A stretch of 14,887 bases of DNA. Origin: an uncultured Lachnospiraceae bacterium. Lineage in GTDB: Bacteria > Bacillota_A > Clostridia > Lachnospirales > Lachnospiraceae. Location of the stretch: NCBI GenBank assembly GCA_910585355.1, contig CAJUDN010000053.1:6292-21178 (forward strand), given 5' to 3'. The notes under the pieces were generated by a model. It had not been told where the DNA came from, did no database searches, and worked only from the letters and a program-made list of their open reading frames with translations. This document shows, piece after piece, positions 6,235 through 13,467 of the stretch. Each line of letters starts with the position of its first letter. The stretch's first letter is position 1. Position numbers and translations under genes: made by a program.

Positions 6235-6461
6235 AAAAAAAGTCGCCTCCTTTTCGCACTTTTACGAAGTACGACAAGCGGTGACTGTACACGGTCTCGC
6301 GTGTATCCTTTGGATCCACACGTTGTTACTGCCCCTTACCCTGAGCAGCTGTTAATTTGGTACAGTGACTTGTCGCCAGTTTTCTAACTTGACATTCGCT
6401 CCACGGAAAACCTGCCATATCAGGCAGCAACCTCTCGCTTCAAAGCTATCATGCCACAGCT
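6235..6461 (-). promoter_or_regulatory. Structured S10 operon leader RNA
   Basis: About 225 nt lie between the predicted start site and the S10 ATG. A long-range helix closes the downstream half: GCGACAAG (6369-6376) with CTTGTCGT (6271-6278), and CTGTAC (6360-6365) with GTACAG (6285-6290). It encloses a hairpin CGTGT-GG-ATCC-AAA-GGAT-ACACG (6300-6322, two-base bulge). A separate hairpin CTGCC / GGCAG sits near 6410-6425. Many bacterial S10 operons are controlled through such leaders; here the ligand is unknown. Confidence 0.6.
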
Positions 6462-6466
6462 ACACT

Positions 6467-6495
6467 AACATATCACAAATGCGGAAAAAATGCAA
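6467..6495 (-). promoter_or_regulatory. Sigma-A promoter of the S10 operon
   Basis: On the minus strand TTGCAT (-35, 6490-6495) and TATGTT (-10, 6467-6472) are separated by exactly 17 nt, with an extended -10 TG one base before the hexamer. Transcription would begin near 6461. The -35 lies in the loop of the terminator-like stem after ctpA. Confidence 0.75.
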
Positions 6496-6509
6496 GCACT
6501 TTTTCCGCA
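6480..6509 (-). terminator. Terminator-like stem after ctpA, overlapping the S10 promoter
   Basis: TGCGGAAAAA (minus-strand left arm, 6500-6509) and TTTTTCCGCA (6480-6489) form a perfect 10-bp stem around a 10-nt loop that can add a TGC/GCA pair. It starts 5 bp after the ctpA stop. The T run is mostly inside the stem and only TTT follows, so termination of the upstream operon may be partial. Confidence 0.5.
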
Positions 6510-6514
6510 CTTCT

Positions 6515-7894
6515 TTACTTTTTATTCCTTTGTAACAGTTCACGGGGGGCGTCTGCCTCTGCCGTTTCTTCCAACGCCTCCAGTTCCTTCTTCACCGCGT
6601 CTGTTCCACGAAGCAGAACCCCCACCGCCGCCTTAAGCTGATTGTCTTCGTCCTTCGGAATTTCAATCATGCTTCTTAAGTCTTCACGCAGCTCCACTTC
6701 CACATCCGGCTCGATTCCCAGCTCATGAATACATTCCCCTGAAGGTACATAGTAGTAGGCCGTTGTCAATTTCACAGCGCTCCCATCCATCATTGGAAAA
6801 ACGCCCTGGGCAATGCCCTTTCCAAATGTTTTGGTTCCCACAACGATTCCCCAGTCATTATCTTTTAAAGCGCCGGTGAGAACCTCGGACGCGCTGGCAC
6901 TCTGGCCGTTCACCAGAACCACAATGGGAACGTCCACCTGATGTCCGTCCTCAGAGCAAAAGCTGCTGTCAGGAACGCCCTTTCCCTTAAAGCTCACAAT
7001 GGCGTCTCCTTCCGGAAGCAGATAGTCCGCGATGGCTTTCGCCGCATTTACCACGCCGCCCCCGTTATTTCTCAAATCCACAACCAGGCCTTCCATTTCC
7101 TTTTCCTCCAGGAAATCCACCGCCTTTTTAAACTGATCCCCCGATACCTCTTCAAAGGAGGACAGGGAAATATAGCCGATCTTATCCTCCAGCATGGTAT
7201 ATTCCACTGTAGGATTTTCCACCATGGCGCGCTCCATGGTCATCTCCACATAGTCCTCCGTGGATTCCCGGTAAACCGTAAGGCTCACCTCTGTGCCCTC
7301 TTCGCCCTTAATATAATCACTGACCAAAAGACTCAGATCTAAACCTGACACATCCATGTCGCCCACTGCGGTCAGAATATCTCCCGGCAGCATTCCGGCC
7401 CTCTCCGCCGGAGTCCCCTTAAAAACCTTAACTACCGTTATGATACCTGTATACACGTTCTGGCTTACCTGAACGCCAATGCCGCAATATTCACCTTCAT
7501 TGCTCTCCACAACGCTCTCATATTCCTCTGGGGTGTAATACACAGAATAAGGATCCTGAAGGGAATATACCAGGCCGCTGTAAATCCACTCCTCCGGATC
7601 CTCCCTTTCCTCCTCGTCAAACAGGAAATACTGATTAATCAGCTCCTGCATATAATTAAGCTTGGGACCGATTTTTGCCATGTCCAGCTTTCCATCGTTA
7701 TTTCCTTCATCAACCGTCTGGACCTGGGCGCCCTGGTCCACATTGACTCCACGGGCCACAATCCAGATTCCTGCTGCCATTCCCACTGCAATGAGTCCGG
7801 AAAAGGCTGTCACCAGTGCCCCCACCAGCACACCTTTCCAGAATTTATTTTTTGTTTCTCTTTCTTCCAAGTCCTTTTTCTCCTGTTCTGTCAT
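6515..7894 (-). CDS. Membrane-anchored carboxy-terminal processing protease (S41 family, CtpA/CtpB-like)
   Basis: This is a 459-residue S41 protease. It has a charged cytoplasmic N-terminus, one transmembrane segment (about 21-47), a PDZ domain (about 135-215, with GIGVQVSQN and PAERAGMLPGDIL), and the S41 core (about 235-400). The catalytic set is complete: Ser334 in GQSASASEV, Lys359 in TFGKG, and Gln363 four residues later, with the 25-residue Ser-Lys spacing seen in CtpB and Prc. VDLRNNGGG is present at 272-280. A 60-residue charged tail follows the core. GGAGG lies 8 nt upstream of the ATG and overlaps the end of the M23 gene. As the last gene of the ftsEX operon it probably processes or degrades an exported cell-wall factor; that role is inferred from position. 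Confidence 0.93.
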   Translation of the reverse strand: MTEQEKKDLEERETKNKFWKGVLVGALVTAFSGLIAVGMAAGIWIVARGVNVDQGAQVQTVDEGNNDGKLDMAKIGPKLNYMQELINQYFLFDEEEREDPEEWIYSGLVYSLQDPYSVYYTPEEYESVVESNEGEYCGIGVQVSQNVYTGIITVVKVFKGTPAERAGMLPGDILTAVGDMDVSGLDLSLLVSDYIKGEEGTEVSLTVYRESTEDYVEMTMERAMVENPTVEYTMLEDKIGYISLSSFEEVSGDQFKKAVDFLEEKEMEGLVVDLRNNGGGVVNAAKAIADYLLPEGDAIVSFKGKGVPDSSFCSEDGHQVDVPIVVLVNGQSASASEVLTGALKDNDWGIVVGTKTFGKGIAQGVFPMMDGSAVKLTTAYYYVPSGECIHELGIEPDVEVELREDLRSMIEIPKDEDNQLKAAVGVLLRGTDAVKKELEALEETAEADAPRELLQRNKK

Positions 7895-7909
7895 AAATTG
7901 TACCTCCGA

Positions 7910-9112
7910 CTACGGACTCACATACTGGCGCGGATTCACATATGTACCGCCAGCACGGATTCCAAAATGCAGATGAGGTCCGGTAGAATATCCGGTGGAA
8001 CCCACCTTCGCGATGATCTGCCCCTGCTTCACGGTCTGCCCCACAGATACCAAAAGCTTTGACGCATGCATATAAACGGTGTAAACCCCGCCGCCATGGC
8101 TGATCATGATGTAATTTCCGGCAGAATAGCTGTATGTGGAAACTACCACTTCGCCGGACGCTGCCGCCACAATATCGGTTCCTGTAGGAGCCCCGATATC
8201 AATTCCCTGATGATTGGAGGAAGCGCCTTCCGTTGGTGAAGAACGGCCGCCAAACCCCGATGTGATTCGGCTGCTCCCAGGGCATGGCCACGTGAATCTA
8301 ATATCTCCAAGACTCATGGTTTTATACGCTTTTCCAGCTTCTTCCGCCTTTCTTCTGGCCTCTTCTTCCTTCCGCTTAAGCTCCGCCTCGATGGATTTTA
8401 TGGATTGTTCCTGAGCCTCTAAATCCTTTTCGTACTCAGAAAGCTGTCCCTCCGCCTGCGTAATCTGGTTTTCGTATTTTTTTAACTCCGTCTGCTTGGC
8501 CGATAAAAGCTGCTCCACGGCCCCATGCCTGGCCTTCGCTTCCTCCTGCAGGGAAAGAAGCTTTATATGTTCCTCCTCCAAAGTACGCTCTTTTTCTGCG
8601 ATCCGTTCCTTAGTGGCCGCATACTCGTCAAGCATCTGCCTGTCATAGGATGAGATTTTGGCAATATACTCTGCTTTATTTAAAAGCTCCGGCAGAGACT
8701 CTGCACGCATGAGAAGATCCACATACGAGCTATCTCCTTTCTCATACATATATTTTATCCGCAGTTTCATGGATTCATACTGCTTTTTTTCCACCTCTTT
8801 TGCCTCATCGAGCTCCCCCTGGGTAACCTCGATCTGATCTTCCTTTGTTCCGATATCCGCTTCCAAAGCGGAAAGTTCATCGCTTATGGCTTCCAGGCTG
8901 GCATCCAGCTTTTTCACATAAGCCGCCGCGTCAGTTTTTAAGCTCTCAAGATTCTTAATGATGTCCTCAGTTTTTCTCTTTTCCTCTTCCAGAGCCGTCC
9001 ACTTTTTCTTTGCGTCCTCCAGGCCCGCTTTTGTAGCTCCGGCCGGAAAAGCAGTACACAAAATGCAGATTCCAAAGAATACGGCCCCCAGTAGTCTCTG
9101 ATGTCTCTTCAT
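7910..9112 (-). CDS. Secreted coiled-coil M23 peptidoglycan endopeptidase (EnvC-like architecture)
   Basis: The 400-residue protein has a signal peptide (1-26, ending PAGA), a long coiled coil (about 30-265, rich in Glu/Lys with Leu heptads) and a C-terminal LytM/M23 domain (about 280-398). Zinc ligands are all present: His301 and Asp305 in HQGID, and His382 in HLHF; the catalytic His349 and His380 are also present. E. coli EnvC has the same layout but a degenerate LytM domain, whereas this one looks enzymatically competent. It follows ftsX by 9 nt, with AGGAG 6 nt upstream of the ATG. FtsEX recruits coiled-coil hydrolases or activators in several bacteria (EnvC, PcsB, CwlO), so this is the likely FtsX partner. 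The substrate peptide bond cannot be told. Confidence 0.92.
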   Translation of the reverse strand: MKRHQRLLGAVFFGICILCTAFPAGATKAGLEDAKKKWTALEEEKRKTEDIIKNLESLKTDAAAYVKKLDASLEAISDELSALEADIGTKEDQIEVTQGELDEAKEVEKKQYESMKLRIKYMYEKGDSSYVDLLMRAESLPELLNKAEYIAKISSYDRQMLDEYAATKERIAEKERTLEEEHIKLLSLQEEAKARHGAVEQLLSAKQTELKKYENQITQAEGQLSEYEKDLEAQEQSIKSIEAELKRKEEEARRKAEEAGKAYKTMSLGDIRFTWPCPGSSRITSGFGGRSSPTEGASSNHQGIDIGAPTGTDIVAAASGEVVVSTYSYSAGNYIMISHGGGVYTVYMHASKLLVSVGQTVKQGQIIAKVGSTGYSTGPHLHFGIRAGGTYVNPRQYVSP

Positions 9113-9121
9113 ATTGCTCTC

Positions 9122-10036
9122 CTACACCCGCAGATGCCTGCGGATGGTCATGAAACTAACGATAAAGCCAAGTCCGCCGCCAAGAGCCAGGGAAACGCCT
9201 GCCATGGACGGATAAATGGTCTCAACAGGAAGGAAGCGGATAATCCCTGAAAGAAGCTGGAACCGCAGCTCCACATATTCCACAGTCTGACGGTACAGAA
9301 AATACATGGCCGCCAGGGGAATGGATGCTCCTAAAAGTCCCAAAAGCGTTCCCTCCACCACAAACGGCGCCCGTATCATAAAATTTGTTGCGCCAATAAG
9401 CCGCATGATTTTATTTTCGTTCTTTCGAAATTCCGCCGCGACTGAAATCGTGTTGCTGATTAAAAACACTGCGACAGCCAGCAGCATAAGTATCATAGCT
9501 CCGAACAGCATGGCCAGAATCTTATTGAAGCTGGATAAGCCTGCCGCCGCGCTGTTGGAGTAGTTAACCTTCCTGACTCCAGAAACCGCTTCCAGATACT
9601 GAACCACCGGGCCCTGATCTGCAATATTATAGAGGAAAATTTCATAGGACGCGGAGCCCGCCAGAGGATTATCTTCGGCAAAACCCTCAGCCAGGCTGCT
9701 GTCTTCCCCAAAATACTCATCTTTAAAATTTTCCCAGGCTTCCTCTGCCGAAATGTATTTCATATCTTTGATCTGTGTGCTGCAGTCCGCCTTTATGGCT
9801 TCACCGATTCCAAGAATCTCTCCCTCTGTCAGGTTTTCATCAAAAAACACGGAGATTCCCATAGTGGATTCCGCCGTAACCACCATATACTGAATATTGG
9901 TAACCACCGAATAAAAAACGCAGAACAAAAAAATACACGCAGAAATAATCGCCGTCGAAGCAAGAGAAAACCAGATATTTCTGCATATATTCACTATGCC
10001 CTGTTTCAGACAGAACCAAAGTGTGCTAATTCTCAT
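9122..10036 (-). CDS. ftsX: Cell division ABC transporter permease-like protein FtsX
   Basis: FtsX is the membrane half of the FtsEX complex, which transmits ATP hydrolysis to peptidoglycan hydrolases outside the cell. The chosen 304-residue form begins MRISTLWFCLKQG, the typical N-terminus of clostridial FtsX. A first transmembrane helix lies at about 22-45, then a roughly 120-residue extracellular domain with aromatic clusters, then three helices (about 175-200, 225-247, 278-300). NENKIMRLIGATNFMIRAPF matches the conserved cytoplasmic loop. An earlier in-frame ATG at 10060 would add eight basic residues and overlap ftsE by 35 nt; neither start has a strong ribosome binding site, so translation probably depends on coupling to ftsE. 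Confidence 0.92.
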   Translation of the reverse strand: MRISTLWFCLKQGIVNICRNIWFSLASTAIISACIFLFCVFYSVVTNIQYMVVTAESTMGISVFFDENLTEGEILGIGEAIKADCSTQIKDMKYISAEEAWENFKDEYFGEDSSLAEGFAEDNPLAGSASYEIFLYNIADQGPVVQYLEAVSGVRKVNYSNSAAAGLSSFNKILAMLFGAMILMLLAVAVFLISNTISVAAEFRKNENKIMRLIGATNFMIRAPFVVEGTLLGLLGASIPLAAMYFLYRQTVEYVELRFQLLSGIIRFLPVETIYPSMAGVSLALGGGLGFIVSFMTIRRHLRV

Positions 10037-10712
10037 ACCAGTACCCGCTTTCTTCTTCATCGCCGATTATGATGCCTTTGTCAATGGTAATCACACGTTT
10101 TTTCATCATGTTCACAATTTCACGGCTGTGGGTCACGACAATCACTGTCGTTCCCTGTCGGTTGATCTCCTCCAAAAGCCTCATGATCTCCATGGCATTG
10201 TGCGGGTCTAAATTTCCTGTGGGCTCGTCGGCCAGCAGCACTTCCGGCCTGTTGATCAGCGCCCTTGCAATGGCAACTCTCTGCTGCTCTCCTCCTGAAA
10301 GCTGATGTGGATAGGATTTATACTTGGACGAAAGGCCCACCATTTTTAACATCTGCGGAACCGATTCCCGGATCGTTCGTCCGGAAGCCCCGATCACCCT
10401 CTGGGCAAAAGCCACATTTTCGTAAACCGTCCTGTCCTTCAAAAGCCGGAAATCCTGGAAAACCACCCCCAGTCTTCTCCGGTATTTGGGAATATACCGC
10501 CTTGGCATTCTTCCCAGATCCATGTCATTGACAACAACACGGCCGGAGGTTGGTTCCACTTCTTTTAACAGAATCTTTAACAAAGTGGATTTCCCCGAAC
10601 CGCTCCGGCCCGTAATAAAAACAAATTCCCCGTCGTCAATCATAATGTCAAGCCCCTTTAAGGCGCGGCTGCTCTTCTCATAGGTCTTTGTCAGATTCGA
10701 AATTTCTATCAT
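10026..10712 (-). CDS. ftsE: Cell division ATP-binding protein FtsE
   Basis: FtsE is the cytoplasmic ATPase of FtsEX. All motifs are canonical in the 228-residue protein: Walker A GRSGSGKST (35-43), Q-loop VFQDFRLL (84-91), signature LSGGEQQRVAIARA (138-151), Walker B VLLADEP (158-164) with Glu163, and switch His195 in THSRE. This matters because a second ABC ATPase in the window lacks most of them. It begins 2 nt after the stop of the PucR-like regulator, with GGAGAACC some 14 nt upstream, and overlaps ftsX. Confidence 0.97.
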   Translation of the reverse strand: MIEISNLTKTYEKSSRALKGLDIMIDDGEFVFITGRSGSGKSTLLKILLKEVEPTSGRVVVNDMDLGRMPRRYIPKYRRRLGVVFQDFRLLKDRTVYENVAFAQRVIGASGRTIRESVPQMLKMVGLSSKYKSYPHQLSGGEQQRVAIARALINRPEVLLADEPTGNLDPHNAMEIMRLLEEINRQGTTVIVVTHSREIVNMMKKRVITIDKGIIIGDEEESGYWYEN

Positions 10713-10714
10713 AA

Positions 10715-11803
10715 TCAGTAATCCAGGTTCTCCATATACTTCATGTATTTTACTACCATAAGGGCAATCTTGAAGGTAATGGCGTCTTCAAACACGCGAA
10801 GATCCAGGCCTGTACTCTTCTGAAGTTTATCCAGACGGTAAACCAGGGTATTTCTGTGGATGTAGAGCTGCCTTGAAGTCTCTGATACGTTCAGGCTGTT
10901 CTCAAAAAATTTATTGATTGTGGTCAGCGTCTCCTCGTCAAATTCATCCGGATTCTTTCCATCAAAGATTTCCTTAATAAACATGCGGCATAAAGGAAGA
11001 GGAAGCTGATAGATCAGACGTCCGATGCCAAGTTTGGAATATGCCACCACATTCTTTCCGCTGTAAAAGATTTTTCCCACATCCAGAGCCATCTTTGCTT
11101 CCTTATAGGACCTGGATACGTCCTTAATCTCGTTTACAACCGTACCAAAGGCAATATGTACCTTGGACATGGCTTCTGTATTCAGCATATCGAGAATCGT
11201 ATTGGCCGTTTTCTCCAGATCCTCATAGTTTTCTCCCTGCTTCACCTCCCGCACCAGAATAATATTTTTTTCATCCACTGCGGTAATGAAATCCTTAGTC
11301 TTTGCTGAGAACAGGCTTCTCACAGTTTCAAGTGCATTGACATCTTTTTCATTCTTCGTCTCAATCAGGAAAACCACGCGCTTTACGTTCGTTTCAATGT
11401 GAAGTTTCTTCGCCCGGTTATAAATATCAACCAGAAGCAGATTATCCAAAAGCAGATTCTTAATGAAGTTATCCTTATCGAACCGCTCCTTGTAAGCCAC
11501 CAGAAGATTCTGTATCTGGAAGGCTGCCAGCTTTCCCACCATATATACGTCATCGCTGCCGCCCTTAGCAAGCAGGATATATTCCAGCTGATGCTCGTCA
11601 AACACTTTAAAGAACTGGTAACCGGAAATTACCTGGCTGTCAGCCGGTGAATCCACAAAAGTGAGGATAGCACTTTCGTACTCTTCTGCATGTTTTAATG
11701 TGGAGGCCAGGACCTTTCCCTCTACGTCGCAAACGCAGAGGTCAATTCGCGTAATTTCTTTCATCCCCTCAATGTTGCACTGTAATATTTGATTTGAAAT
11801 CAT
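10715..11803 (-). CDS. PucR/CdaR-like helix-turn-helix transcriptional regulator
   Basis: The 362-residue protein ends in the PucR-type helix-turn-helix (about 295-348): LNVSETSRQLYIHRNTLVYR, then LDKLQKSTGLDLR and a C-terminal helix. The central region (about 140-260) resembles the GGDEF-like linker domain of CdaR proteins (HIAFGTVVNEIKDVSRSYKEAKMAL). The N-terminal 135 residues look like a divergent sensor domain (DLCVCDVEGKVLAST); I cannot assign a ligand. AAAGGAG precedes the ATG. It heads the ftsE-ftsX-M23-ctpA operon, 2 nt before ftsE, which suggests it controls this operon or is co-expressed with it. No enzyme for sugar diacid or purine use is nearby, so the usual CdaR/PucR metabolic role is not supported here. 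Confidence 0.85.
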   Translation of the reverse strand: MISNQILQCNIEGMKEITRIDLCVCDVEGKVLASTLKHAEEYESAILTFVDSPADSQVISGYQFFKVFDEHQLEYILLAKGGSDDVYMVGKLAAFQIQNLLVAYKERFDKDNFIKNLLLDNLLLVDIYNRAKKLHIETNVKRVVFLIETKNEKDVNALETVRSLFSAKTKDFITAVDEKNIILVREVKQGENYEDLEKTANTILDMLNTEAMSKVHIAFGTVVNEIKDVSRSYKEAKMALDVGKIFYSGKNVVAYSKLGIGRLIYQLPLPLCRMFIKEIFDGKNPDEFDEETLTTINKFFENSLNVSETSRQLYIHRNTLVYRLDKLQKSTGLDLRVFEDAITFKIALMVVKYMKYMENLDY

Positions 11804-11898
11804 AATGTCCTCTCCTTTTCACAAATATGGGCATTTATCCACATACTATTTTAATGCAAAAGCACAAAAAAGGAAAGGAAAATTTTGTATTTTTTCAC

Positions 11899-11933
11899 AA
11901 AAAAGGACTGATACAGGTAAAATGTATCAGTCC
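11899..11933 (-). terminator. Strong intrinsic terminator after the MalK-like ATPase gene
   Basis: On the minus strand GGACTGATACA (11923-11933) pairs perfectly with TGTATCAGTCC (11905-11915) around a 7-nt loop, followed by six T (11899-11904). It lies 13 nt after the ATPase stop and separates that gene from the PucR-like regulator. Confidence 0.92.
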
Positions 11934-11946
11934 CTTCTTTAACATC

Positions 11947-13056
11947 TTAATTTACGATGGTTTTTCCGGTTTCACGGTCAAAAAGGTAAAGCCCTTTTGC
12001 ATCCACCGACAGCTTTATCTTTCCACCGGCCTCGCAGTCAGGAGCCTGACTTACCAGACAGAGCCCCTCTGTTTCATTTTCTAAAAATTTTAGAGCCGTT
12101 TCCGTTTTGCCGCCCACCATTCCCTGGAATGTAACCGTAAGAACCCCATTGCTGTTTCCGGGCACATTTTCTTCCAGATGGAGGCCGTCTGCACGGACTC
12201 CCACAACAACTTCCTTCCCATGATACGCTCCGTCAATCAAAGCTTTTCCCGCCTCATCCGGCAGCAGAATCTGTCCGCTCTTAAGTTTAAGTCCCACCTG
12301 ATTTTCCTGCCTTAAAACTGTTGCAGGAAAAAAGTTCATAGGCACCCATCCTACAACACCGGCCACAAACCGGTTTACCGGGTTTTTCACCAGATTTTCA
12401 TATGTATCATCCTGGCAGATCATACCGTCCTCCATGACAATCATTCTGGTTGCCAGAGTTCCCGCCGTGCCCTGGTTATCCGTCGCATAGATCACAGTCA
12501 TATCCATTTTCCGGTATGTTTCCAGCAATTCCTGTCTTAAAACCACCTGAAGTTCCTCTTCCAGATCCGCTATGATGCTGTCCAAAAGCAAAATCGCCGG
12601 GCGGCGCACCAAAGCCCGTCCCAGAAGAACGCGGTACGTTTCTTCCTTCGTCAGCTCCGTCGGCATCTGTTCCAGAATGGAATCAAGATTCAAAAACCCG
12701 GCCGCCTCTTTCACTCTCTCATCAATTTCATTCTGGGCCATTTTCCCCATGCGAAGCGCAAAAGAAAGATTGTCCAAAACGCTCATTTCCGGATACAAAA
12801 TACTGTTCTTAAAGACCATGGCAACATTTCTGTCCCTGGGCTCAGAATCCGTCATATCCTTTCCGTCGATAGAAAGAGAGCCGGAACTGATTTCCTCAAG
12901 GCCGGCTATCATACGGAGCAATGTGGACTTTCCACAGCCTGTGGGCCCTGTCAAAATCAAAAATTCATGGTTTTCAATTTCCAGATTAAAATCTTTTACC
13001 GCCTGCTGGCCGCTGGGATAAATCTTATTTACATTCTTTAATACTAAACCAGACAT
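11947..13056 (-). CDS. MalK/MsmX-family ABC ATPase homologue with degenerate catalytic motifs
   Basis: The 369-residue protein aligns along its whole length with MalK/UgpC/MsmX sugar-importer ATPases: nucleotide-binding domain at 1-235, then a TOBE/OB-fold region at about 240-369. Walker A is intact (GPTGCGKST, 37-45). The rest is not: Q-loop Gln is Lys83 (VFKN), signature LSGGQ is LTKEE (135-139), the catalytic Glu after Walker B Asp159 is Ser160, D-loop SNLD is ADLE (163-166), and the switch His is Asp193 (ATDNQ). The frame is uninterrupted, has a good ribosome binding site (GGGAGG, 6 nt) and a terminator, so it is an expressed-looking gene and not an obvious pseudogene. It probably binds nucleotide but should not hydrolyse it well. 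No permease or binding-protein gene is adjacent. A regulatory or scaffold role is possible; none is shown. Confidence 0.88.
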   Translation of the reverse strand: MSGLVLKNVNKIYPSGQQAVKDFNLEIENHEFLILTGPTGCGKSTLLRMIAGLEEISSGSLSIDGKDMTDSEPRDRNVAMVFKNSILYPEMSVLDNLSFALRMGKMAQNEIDERVKEAAGFLNLDSILEQMPTELTKEETYRVLLGRALVRRPAILLLDSIIADLEEELQVVLRQELLETYRKMDMTVIYATDNQGTAGTLATRMIVMEDGMICQDDTYENLVKNPVNRFVAGVVGWVPMNFFPATVLRQENQVGLKLKSGQILLPDEAGKALIDGAYHGKEVVVGVRADGLHLEENVPGNSNGVLTVTFQGMVGGKTETALKFLENETEGLCLVSQAPDCEAGGKIKLSVDAKGLYLFDRETGKTIVN

Positions 13057-13113
13057 TGAGTTCCTCCCGCTTCTGTATCTCTTTCACATATCCTCCCTTC
13101 GTGTTCTGTCCGC

Positions 13114-13119
13114 ATTATA
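13114..13119 (-). promoter_or_regulatory. Possible -10 element for the MalK-like ATPase gene
   Basis: A perfect TATAAT on the minus strand lies about 55 nt before the ATPase start. At 16-18 nt upstream there is no good -35 hexamer, so if it is used it may need an activator or another sigma contact. Confidence 0.3.
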
Positions 13120-13161
13120 TATGACGAAACTCTGCAGAACAGCGCGCCCCGCCTTATCGGA

Positions 13162-13247
13162 TATATTCGTTCATCGGCAAGGCGGATTTTCGACGGCACA
13201 ACAATGGCGGCAGCCAGAAAATCCAACGCGGCAGACGGGCGAATATA
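13162..13247. repeat. Nested inverted repeat upstream of the MalK-like ATPase gene
   Basis: Two pairs of perfect 8-bp arms are nested: TATATTCG (13162-13169) with CGAATATA (13240-13247), and GGATTTTC (13184-13191) with GAAAATCC (13217-13224). The sequence between the arms can add several more pairs, giving an imperfect stem of about 31 bp with a 25-nt loop. An alternative hairpin CCGCCTT / AAGGCGG (13149-13155 with 13179-13185) shares bases with it. It could be a leader RNA switch or a dispersed palindromic repeat. Confidence 0.65.
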
Positions 13248-13398
13248 CAAGGAAATTTGTTTGAATATAATGTGGATAGGACATCAGGATATACCTGTAT
13301 AATATGGTACACAAATCAAAATCTTTTTTCCATATTGTAAATCACCAAAATATCAAAAATATTTCCATGTATTTTGCATATGGCATCCGAATTATTAT

Positions 13399-13436
13399 GA
13401 AAAATGTCCCGTTTTATTATAAAAACGGGACATTTT
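13399..13436 (-). terminator. Intrinsic terminator after ridA
   Basis: AAAATGTCCCGTTTT (13422-13436 read on minus) pairs perfectly with AAAACGGGACATTTT (13401-13415) around a 6-nt loop, and the stem ends in a run of T. The 15-bp symmetric stem could work in both directions. It lies about 30 nt after the ridA stop. Confidence 0.85.
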
Positions 13437-13467
13437 CTATAACTTCTTTATAAAAAATGACAATCAG

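Larger units (their letters stand above)
13057..13467 (-). other. 411-nt gap between ridA and the MalK-like ATPase gene
   Basis: It holds the ridA terminator (13401-13436), an AT-rich stretch with the palindrome TATAC-CT-GTATA (13290-13301), the nested inverted repeat (13162-13247), a possible -10 (13114-13119) and the ATPase ribosome binding site. I find no convincing gene. Confidence 0.6.

Noticed and set aside
11835..11843. Perfect DnaA-box 9-mer TTATCCACA upstream of the PucR-like gene
   Set aside because: A single isolated copy is expected by chance fairly often in 15 kb, and there is no AT-rich unwinding region or dnaA/dnaN neighbour.
12572..13021. 149-codon plus-strand frame opposite the MalK-like ATPase gene
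   Set aside because: Antisense shadow of a clear ABC ATPase coding region; no supporting signal.
13044..13250. 68-codon minus-strand frame overlapping the start of the MalK-like ATPase gene
   Set aside because: It runs through the nested inverted repeat and the ATPase ribosome binding site and has no ribosome binding site of its own; more likely a chance frame through a palindromic repeat.
13290..13301. Palindrome TATAC-CT-GTATA as a repressor operator
   Set aside because: Short, AT-rich, single copy, and not positioned at a recognisable promoter, so the operator claim is not supported.
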